Assembly: GCF_026210795.1 (NCBI RefSeq)
Contig: NC_089454.1
Span: 2,542,001-2,606,000, forward strand
Length of the DNA stretch: 64,000 nucleotides
Reading direction: 5' to 3'
From: Rhizophagus irregularis
Lineage: Eukaryota; Glomeromycota; Glomeromycetes; Glomerales; Glomeraceae
The notes under the pieces were generated by a model. The model was not told the origin of the DNA and ran no database searches. It saw only the letters and a program-made list of their open reading frames with translations. Shown piece after piece: positions 56,831 to 64,000 of the stretch (position 1 is the first letter of the stretch; every line of letters begins with the position of its first letter). Position numbers and translations under genes: made by a program.

Positions 56831-56986
56831 ATATGTTGTCATTCGACCAGTGCGAAGCAAATACAACAAAATCACCAGGAAACTAAATCCTTACTTTCAT
56901 CTCTTTACAACATGTTATCTGGTGGCCCTTCAGCTTCGTCATTATTGGGGGATAATGATGAAGTTTTTGAGGATTCTGCCGTATAA
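56830..56986 (+). pseudogene. LINE ORF1, C-terminal piece
   Basis: The frame ends QQNHQETKSLLSSLYNMLSG, then an acidic tail, with TAA at 56984-56986. Only seven bases separate this stop from the ATG of the endonuclease ORF, the usual close spacing of LINE ORFs. The upstream part of ORF1 is missing, so the start shown is approximate. Confidence 0.45.
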
Positions 56987-56993
56987 TTATTTT

Positions 56994-58103
56994 ATGATGA
57001 ACAATAATATAATTTCTCCTTCTAGTTCGAACATTCAACAACAAAAAAATTTCCCCCAAATAGAAAATAACAACCCAATTATTACAAAAGATTCTTTAAA
57101 AAATTTTTCAATAACGAAAATAGCTACTACGAATATTCGTACCCTTAGTAAAGTCAAATTAATTTTTACGTTAGATGCGATGAAAAATAATGATATTGAC
57201 ATATATGGATTAGCTGAGACTAATCTTTCTTATAGACAATCGAAAATTTGGCAACAACAATTTGGTTTCTGTGGTTATTTTGATTATTCACAACAAGGGG
57301 GTAAAGGTCAAGGCGTAGGCATTATCATTAGCGATAAATACGATATATTTGTTCATAAAGCGGTTGGTCATAAAGGCCGTGTTATATATTTAGACTTAAA
57401 TTTTAGTCAAAAGAAAAATGTTAGGTTACTTCAGGTGTACATTAACGCTAACAAAAAAGAAAGAACACAAATTGAGGAACTATATCAATATATCGAAAAT
57501 GTTATCGATGACGCGAAAAACAAAAATATGGAAATAATCATTATGGGTGATTTCAACATTAATTATAGAAAATACTTGATGTCATTTGTTAATAATAGAT
57601 GGTATTTCAAATTGTTCAAAATGCTAGAAAACAGACACCTTTTAGATACAATTCCGATATTTAACGAAGATGACGAAAATATATATACTTATATTCCGCC
57701 TAATGATTCTAATGAAAAATCAAGAATAGATTATATTTGGGCTTCATTACCGATACTTGGCCAAAGTTTGAATAGTACTGTAATAGAAAATGATCACTGT
57801 ACAACGGATCATAATACTGTCACTTTATCGCTTGATACACAATTGTTTATAGGAAAAACATTACCTAAGATTAATAAAAGTAAAAAGAAAATAACTCGTA
57901 CTATATTTTTATATGATGAAATGGATCGGGATGATGATGAATTCACATGGGACAATTTCCGTGCTGGTTTGGATCAAGAAATCGAAAGACTCAAACTAAA
58001 GGATCGATCGATCACGAAAAGAAAACATGTTGATCATGTGTGGGATTCTCTTAGACAACTTATCATGAAATCTGCTAATGAAAATATAAAAACAAAAAAG
58101 TGA
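56994..58103 (+). CDS. LINE ORF2 first part: APE-type endonuclease
   Basis: From ATG ATG at 56994 to TGA at 58101-58103, about 369 residues; the frame is open further left but the sequence there belongs to ORF1 in another frame. Endonuclease/exonuclease/phosphatase signatures: TTNIRTL, GLAETNL (catalytic Glu), GKGQGVGIIIS, IMGDFNIN (Asp, Asn), SRIDYIWAS and TTDHNTV (Asp-His). Its role is to nick target DNA for target-primed reverse transcription. The ORF ends in a Lys-rich segment at an A-AAA-AAG heptamer immediately followed by TGA, with the RT frame one base back. Confidence 0.85.
   Translation: MMNNNIISPSSSNIQQQKNFPQIENNNPIITKDSLKNFSITKIATTNIRTLSKVKLIFTLDAMKNNDIDIYGLAETNLSYRQSKIWQQQFGFCGYFDYSQQGGKGQGVGIIISDKYDIFVHKAVGHKGRVIYLDLNFSQKKNVRLLQVYINANKKERTQIEELYQYIENVIDDAKNKNMEIIIMGDFNINYRKYLMSFVNNRWYFKLFKMLENRHLLDTIPIFNEDDENIYTYIPPNDSNEKSRIDYIWASLPILGQSLNSTVIENDHCTTDHNTVTLSLDTQLFIGKTLPKINKSKKKITRTIFLYDEMDRDDDEFTWDNFRAGLDQEIERLKLKDRSITKRKHVDHVWDSLRQLIMKSANENIKTKK
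58094..58103 (+). promoter_or_regulatory. A-AAA-AAG heptamer at the endonuclease stop: candidate -1 frameshift site
   Basis: The heptamer AAAAAAG at 58094-58100 is in the phase needed for X-XXY-YYZ slippage (codons AAA, AAG, then TGA). A -1 shift moves ribosomes directly into the RT frame, which is open from 58100. A one-base deletion in a homopolymer would look the same, so this is a hypothesis. Confidence 0.35.
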
Positions 58104-61100
58104 TAAAACAGAAAATCAAATGTGCTCCTGAGAAAAAGTTGTCAGTTTACTTTGATTTAAGATATATCATTAATCGTATTCAAGAAATCCGCTCATGTAT
58201 CACAGGATTAAGAAACCATCCAAATCAGGAAATGATCGACAAATGGATTAATTATCAAAACGCGATAATTAAATTAAAAGACAAGTATGAGTTAGTTACT
58301 TCTGACAATAATTTTAATTTCTTAGATAATGATCAGTTCCATAGATATCTTGACGAACTTAATGAAATTAGAAAACAATTGAGAATTGTTTTTAAACTTG
58401 AACTTAATATTATGGAACAAGAACAAATTATCTCTAACATCAAGAAGCGATGTGATAATTATAAAGAAGATCAAGGAAGAATGATTCAATCTATTACAGA
58501 AAAAGAAATGGTTTCCATTTCTATTGAAAAAATTTATAAGAAAGATCATAATGGTAATGAAGTCTTAATTACAGATGAGAATCACGTGATAGAAGAAACA
58601 AATCATCATTTTCAAACAGTGGCAGGCTCTGTTAATCGAAAGAAACCAATACAAGGCAGATGGAAAGAGCAATATAAACCACAGTCTCATATTAACGAAA
58701 ATATATACTCTAGCATTATGGACGCTCCATCTTATGATGAATGGTTAGATATTATTCGACAACTATCTAATGGAAAAGCGACAGGACCTTCTGGCGTGTC
58801 GAATGAAATGTTAAAACATCTAAGTGATGATTGTAATCATATTTTATATTATTTAATTTGTAAGATTATAGAATTGGGATATTTACCAAAACAATGGAAA
58901 GAAGCGACGGTCTTTCCTATTGCTAAACCTAAACCCTTTAATTGTGAATTATCAAACTCTCGCCCTATTACTCTTTTAGAAACCACTTGAAAAGCACTTA
59001 TTTCCTTGCTAAATCGTCGTTTAGCAATCATTTTGAAAGATAATAATGTATTAAAGGCAAATCAATTCGCTGGTCTGCCTAAACAATCAACATTTGAACC
59101 GATAAGGATTATGAACGAAGTTATTCAAGATTCAATCGATAATAATAATGAATTATGGATACTCTCTCAGGATATGGGAAAGGCTTATGATCGTGTGAAC
59201 ATCTTCCAACTCAAAAAAGCGATGGATAGAATTAAAATTCCTAACGATTTTTCGTCTCTCATTTTAGAACTTTTTAAAGATAGAAAAAATCAAGTAATCA
59301 CTGCGTATGGAAAAACTGCACCTTATGATGTTCTTACAGGAATCGATCAAGGAGAAGTTATTTCACCGTTACTTTGGTGTATTTATTACGATCCTCTTTT
59401 AGCAGAAATTGATAAACAACAATTGGGATATAATATTTCTTGTATATCAAAATCAGTTGTTCAAGAAGAAGGTGTACTCAATCAACAAAATGTTTCCATT
59501 ATGGCGTATATGGATGATACTCAATGGATTACTGATGAAAAATTGAAATTGGAAAAGATGTTATACATTGCTGATACATTTTATCGTCTTAATGATATTC
59601 AAATCAACAAAGAAAAGTCTGAGCTTATGATGAGGACTACAACTGAGAAGCGTAAATATTCTCATAATTACAATGACAAATTTTCAATCAAGTTTGGTCG
59701 TGAAGAAATTAATATTAAAGCCAAACATCCACACGAACCTATGCGTATCCTGGGAGTGTATTTTAATATTGAACATGATGGAAATTATCTAATGTTCAAA
59801 ATCAAGAATGAAATAGACCATTTAGTTAATCTTATGTATAAAAAGAAGATTACTGATAAACATATTTTGTATATATTTAATAGAATTATCGTTCCTCGAG
59901 TTGAATACTGGTCACAAGTTATGGCTTTATCGAAAACACAAACAGAATCTTTAATTATTCCTTTTAGAAGGATGTTTAAAAACAAATTAAAATTCGCTCG
60001 TTCAGCGCCTAACGCTATACTTGATAATCCTTATATATATGGATATAGAGATTTTTACGACAATCAACTTCAAGCCAAAATTACTGATTTTTGTATTCAA
60101 CTTAATGATAATGGTCTATTAGGAAAAGTTACTGAAATTCGTTTAAAATCCTTACAGGATCAATTATGGACATCGCGCCCATTGATAGAAAAACTTCCTT
60201 ATAATCGTGTTCCACATACACGAAAAAATAATTATATTCTTAATATGCTTTTATTATGTTATGATAACAATATTTCGTTAGAAAATTTAGATAAATTTAT
60301 TTTTCCATCAATTAAAGGAGGTACTATTCCTTTGGAAGACGTGGTTGATAATGCATATTATTCCAAATATAGGATGAGACTTCGTGAAAAGAATATTTTA
60401 TTTTTAGATCAAATTATTTCAGGTGATAAATCTCGTTTATTGTTATGGAAAGAAATACTTATTAAGGCTTATATTCCTGTTTTTTCACAACGGAAAGAAA
60501 CTAAATGGTATTCAGATATTAGAAACTTAATTACTTCAGATAGTATTCATTTGAATCATAATATAACACAATTATTTGGCGCTCGTGTTGATAATGTGGA
60601 AGAGGCTCGATCATATGATATTGCTAAAAAAAATAGATCTTTAATAGCCGTTTATAATTCACAATTTAACTCCGTAGTTATTGGTAAAATTCAAGGAATA
60701 GATGATACACAACGACCTATTATTAAACATTTTCATATTGATATGTCTAGATGTACCAATACACATACTTATATATATCAATGTATGGAATATAGATGTG
60801 CTGCTAATGCATCATTATCAATACGATCACCTTGTACGTTTTCTGCTGACTGGGAATGTTTAGTACCATTATTAACAGATTCTCAATTTGCACCTAGTCA
60901 CCTTACAAACTTAATAGAATTTAATATTTTTGACATTTTTGATTTTGCAAAAAAGAAGTATAATATTATACATCAAGCGTTAACGCAAAATCACGTGATT
61001 TCATCACAAGTGCAAGATAATATAATTTTGGATTTATTAGATTCTTCAACTTCAAGAAATGACTTGTTAACTATACAACGCACATTCGCTCCTTTTGACA

Positions 61101-62446
61101 ACAACAATTATTATATTTTTGAGTTTTACACCGATGGATCATTAATAGAATTAGGTACTGAACAATGTAGTATTAGTTGCGCTTTCGCTCAGATTAGTGA
61201 TTTATTTGATATACCTCATGTAGAATTTTATTCTACTAATGATAAATGGCCTTCTGCATATAGAGGAGAATTATTAGCAGTCCTTTTAGCATTAAGCGTT
61301 GTTCCAAAAAATAGCAAAGTTAGAATTAATACAGATTCGCTTAACGTAATTACACAATTTGAAAAATTAAAGAACTCAAGATTTTCTCAAACTTCACGAG
61401 AATACTTTAAGGCTAATAATAATTTCTTATGGGCTATTTTATGTAGAATTATATTAACATTGAACTTGCATGTGGAAATGTTTAAAGTTGTTGCTCATGG
61501 TGATGATATGGGTAATAATTTTGTAGATAATTTGGCGAAAATTGCACATACTGATCAGGATCGCTATATAGTTTTTCAACGGGATGCTTGTATGATGAAA
61601 GTTCTTCCTTGTTGGAATGGGATTATTATTGAAAATAAGCTGCGTTCATTTTTGAAAAATATATGCAACTACAAAGGATTGGAAAAATTTATTAATTTAA
61701 ACAGAAATTCTAAATATCGCACGTTAGAAGTTGACTGGACATCCACATTTAGTTGTTTAAATTGTGATATAAATAACAATGAAACTTCTGTTTCTTCTTC
61801 TAAAACGAAAGCTCAAAAAGTTCACTTGTTAATTGAAGAAATTCCTACAATTGAACAGATGAAGAAATCATTGCTTGACTTATATGATGGTTGGATGTGC
61901 CCTATATGTGGACTACAAGACGAAACTTTTAATCATGTCTGGATGTGTAGTGGTCATTATGATATTATTCACAACATTAGAGATAAGACTATTAATCATC
62001 TCTTGACCTGGATTTTGGAATATAACGATAATTTACACGATTTTAATGCTCTTATGGCGCTTGATATATGGGATATATCTTATGATCCTAACGTATTTAC
62101 TTTCATCGATCTTATTAAAGGACTTATACCTATGTCACTTTCAGATTTGTTGAGTTCTTGGACTACAAAGACAAACGTTGCTAATGTTTTAATTCAAATG
62201 AGGCAGTTTATTTTTAATGAGATATTTGAAGAGGTTTGGATTCCAAGGTGTTCGCATTTGAAGGAATTTGAACGTTCTTTAGGGTTGACTAAAAAGAAAA
62301 AATTAGAGTTTAAAAGCGTTCGTTCATTACCTAATAATAATAATAGTAATAATAATATTATTCATTATGATTCTTTAGATAGTGTTAGAAATTACATTTA
62401 TTTTGGCAAAAATATAATAGAATTTTATACTAATCTTACTTCGTAG
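58100..62446 (+). pseudogene. LINE ORF2 second part: reverse transcriptase, RNase H and zinc knuckle, with one in-frame TGA
   Basis: The same frame (58100-62446) is open except for TGA at 58988-58990, within RPITLLETT(stop)KALISLL, where related LINEs have a normal residue. RT signatures: NGKATGPSGVSNEML, RPITLLETT, FAGLPKQST, LSQDMGKAYDRV (catalytic Asp), GIDQGEVISPLLW and MAYMDDTQWI (the YxDD box appears as YMDD). RNase H follows: FYTDGS, RGELLAVLLAL, NTDSLNVI and NFVDNLAK. The C-terminus has CPICGLQDETFNHVWMCSGH, a CxxC-HxxxCxxH knuckle, then a basic tail. Apart from the TGA and the frame step before it the coding is well preserved, so the copy died recently or depends on recoding. Confidence 0.85.
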
Positions 62447-62758
62447 CGCCATCGTAGATTTTAGTAGTTGATTTATATAATTTTATAGGGTCAATTTTAC
62501 TTTCTTCTGCAGGGCGGGCTTCAACTTACCAAGTTTCGGCTAGTGTATGGGAGGTAGTGGGTTAATTAAAGAAATGGTTTTTAGGTGTAGTTGGTTATAT
62601 CTTTAATAGTTTCGTGTTTAATTGCCCCACCGTCGAAGTAGATTCTTCTGATAGTTTAGTTCATTTTTTTTATTTTACTTTTTCATTTTTGATATGTTTA
62701 TAAAATTTGTATCCGCTAACTATTACTGTTAAATAAAAATAAAAATAAAAATAATAAA
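62447..62758 (+). other. LINE 3' UTR and (AAATA)n tail
   Basis: About 285 bases after the TAG stop, including GCAGGGCGGGCTTC and GGGAGGTAGTGGG words, lead to a simple-repeat tail TAAATAAAAATAAAAATAAA. Kinase-related sequence starts about 20 bases after the tail. A target duplication was not identified. Confidence 0.6.
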
Positions 62759-62777
62759 TTTGTACACATTTTAATAG

Positions 62778-63700
62778 ATTAGAGCATATTCTCTTAATTA
62801 TAATAAAAATATTATCCAAAATATATGGATTGTCTCAAAATCCAGATACAAAAGATTATATTATAGTTTTAGGTTATGCAAGTGGAGGAAGTTTATATTA
62901 TCATTTAAATAAAAATTATGATAAATTTAATTGGACATATAAATTACATTTAACATTGAATATTATTACGGGACTTAAAAATATTCATCAAAAACAAATG
63001 GTTCATCGTGATTTCATGTAGGAAATTTATTAGTTGAACAAGAAATTTTACATGGTAAAATATATATTTCAGATATGGGATTATGTGGAGAAGTCGGTAA
63101 TATAAAAGATGAAAGCAAAATTTATGGAGTTATACCTTATGTAGCGCCTGAAGTGTTAAAAGGTAAACCTTATACTCAAGCAGCAGATATATGCAGTCTT
63201 GGCATGATTATGTATTTTATAGCAACTGGAAAACAACTTTTTGCCAATTGTGCACATGATGAGTTTTTAGTATTAAATATATGTAATGGAATTAGATCTG
63301 AAATAAACGAGTCAGAAATACCAAAAATTTACATTGATATAATGAAGAAGTGTTGGGATTCAAATCCAAATAATAGACCAAGTGTTATTGACTTAGAAAA
63401 ATCGATTAATTCATTTTATCCTGCTTTTGGGTACTTTATAGATAAGGAAATTAAAAAGCAATTTGAAAAAGCAGAAGAATATAGAAAAGCAAATCTTTTA
63501 TCTATTGAAAGTAATCAATCAACTACTCATCCAGAAGCTTATTACAGATCTCGATTACTTAATCCATTTACAAAAAAACTTTATTCAATGGAAGTTATTG
63601 ACTTCACAAAGTAAGTTAGTTATGTTTATTTATTTATTTATTTATTTATTTGATTAAAAAATATTTAAAATTTATAAATTATTAAATTTATTTAATAGGT
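62778..63700 (+). pseudogene. TKL-like kinase C-terminal part with two indels, 5' part missing
   Basis: After an acceptor-like TTAATAG at 62771-62777 the sequence reads SLNYNKNIIQ. An extra A near 62820 shifts the frame to IYGLSQNPDTKDYIIVLGY. A second lesion, a missing C near 63016, breaks the catalytic loop at VHRDF; the next frame opens with GNLLVEQE and continues through ISDMGLCG (DMG instead of DFG), YVAPEVLKG, AADICSLGM and NNRPSV to SMEVIDFTK. A last small exon probably joins at GTAAGT (about 63611), using an acceptor near 63700. The N-lobe with P-loop and lysine is absent; the LINE tail lies directly upstream. The DMG motif suggests it was an atypical kinase even before decay. Confidence 0.75.
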
Positions 63701-64000
63701 TATAAGTCTAAAATGAAAATAAATAATTAAAGGGAATAAAGGAAATCATTGTAAAACAATAATTTTTTTTCTTGATTGATAGTTTTTTGTTCAACACTGA
63801 TTATGAGGTATTTGTAAACTAGGTGAAATCAGTTTAATCAATTTGTAATTGGACAAATATTTTATTTATTTTTTTTTTATTCAACACTGATTATTATAGA
63901 GTATTTGTAAAACATTTTTACATAAATAAAATCAGTTTGTAATTGAATAATTTATCTTTTAATACTTTAATATTTAAATATTGTTGTGATAATGATCATT
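63701..64000. other. 3' flank of the kinase pseudogene
   Basis: A+T-rich with a direct repeat: TTCAACACTGATTAT and GTATTTGTAAA(C/A) occur at about 63789 and 63879, followed by AAATCAGTTT at both places. No gene seen. Confidence 0.4.

Larger units (their letters stand above)
56830..62758 (+). mobile_element. LINE retrotransposon (APE endonuclease, RT, RNase H), 5'-truncated
   Basis: The element contains the end of an ORF1 (to 56986), an endonuclease ORF, an RT-RNase H ORF, a 3' UTR (62447-62730) and an (AAATA)n tail at 62731-62758. The 5' edge is estimated from where ORF1-like coding begins. ORF1 is cut, so the insertion is 5'-truncated. Presence of RNase H after the RT points to I- or Tad-like clades (family knowledge). 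Confidence 0.85.

Overview
The window looks like nuclear DNA of a filamentous fungus, most likely an arbuscular mycorrhizal (Glomeromycotina, Rhizophagus-like) genome. The sequence is strongly A+T-rich with long homopolymers. Genes carry short GT-AG introns of about 65-105 bp. There is a tandem pair of TKL-like protein kinases with the leader typical of the expanded Glomeromycotina families, small secreted proteins, and a dense mix of decayed transposons. Organism identity is inference from gene families and base composition, not from a marker gene. No tRNA, rRNA or CRISPR array was recognised.

Layout. 1-8.6 kb: two paralogous ZNFX1/NFX1-type RNA helicase genes, head to head. The left copy runs off the window and lacks the N-terminal part; the right copy is complete in seven exons (1605 aa). 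8.6-17.8 kb: mostly non-coding, with repeats, broken reading frames and a 3'-truncated small secreted protein gene at 13.06 kb. 17.8-19.1 kb: an intact secreted subtilisin-like protease. 21.4-25.9 kb: a tandem duplication of a kinase gene; the second copy is intact and the first has a one-base deletion right after the catalytic lysine. 26-39 kb: hAT and Harbinger-like elements, three possible Helitron 3' ends, a 76-bp tandem repeat, a dispersed 120-bp repeat and gene remnants. 39.9-41.7 kb: the full-length version of the secreted protein, inside a roughly 1.4-kb segment that is an inverted duplicate of 12.0-13.4 kb. 41.6-50.5 kb: LINE remnants, several terminal-inverted-repeat (TIR) elements (two with perfect 8-bp target duplications) and a truncated kinase-family leader.

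50.4-62.8 kb is a transposon block. It holds a CACTA/Tnp2-type transposase gene (minus, two exons, 1046 aa) with a divergent five-exon accessory gene (plus, 436 aa), then a nearly full-length LINE with endonuclease, reverse transcriptase, RNase H and a C-terminal zinc knuckle. The LINE endonuclease and RT frames overlap at an A-AAA-AAG heptamer placed in frame directly before the stop codon, and the RT frame is interrupted by one in-frame TGA. A kinase pseudogene with two indels follows.

In functional terms the window pairs candidate RNA-silencing genes (ZNFX1-like helicases), signalling kinases and secreted proteins (protease, effector-like protein) with a heavy transposon load that has visibly duplicated, truncated and interrupted them.
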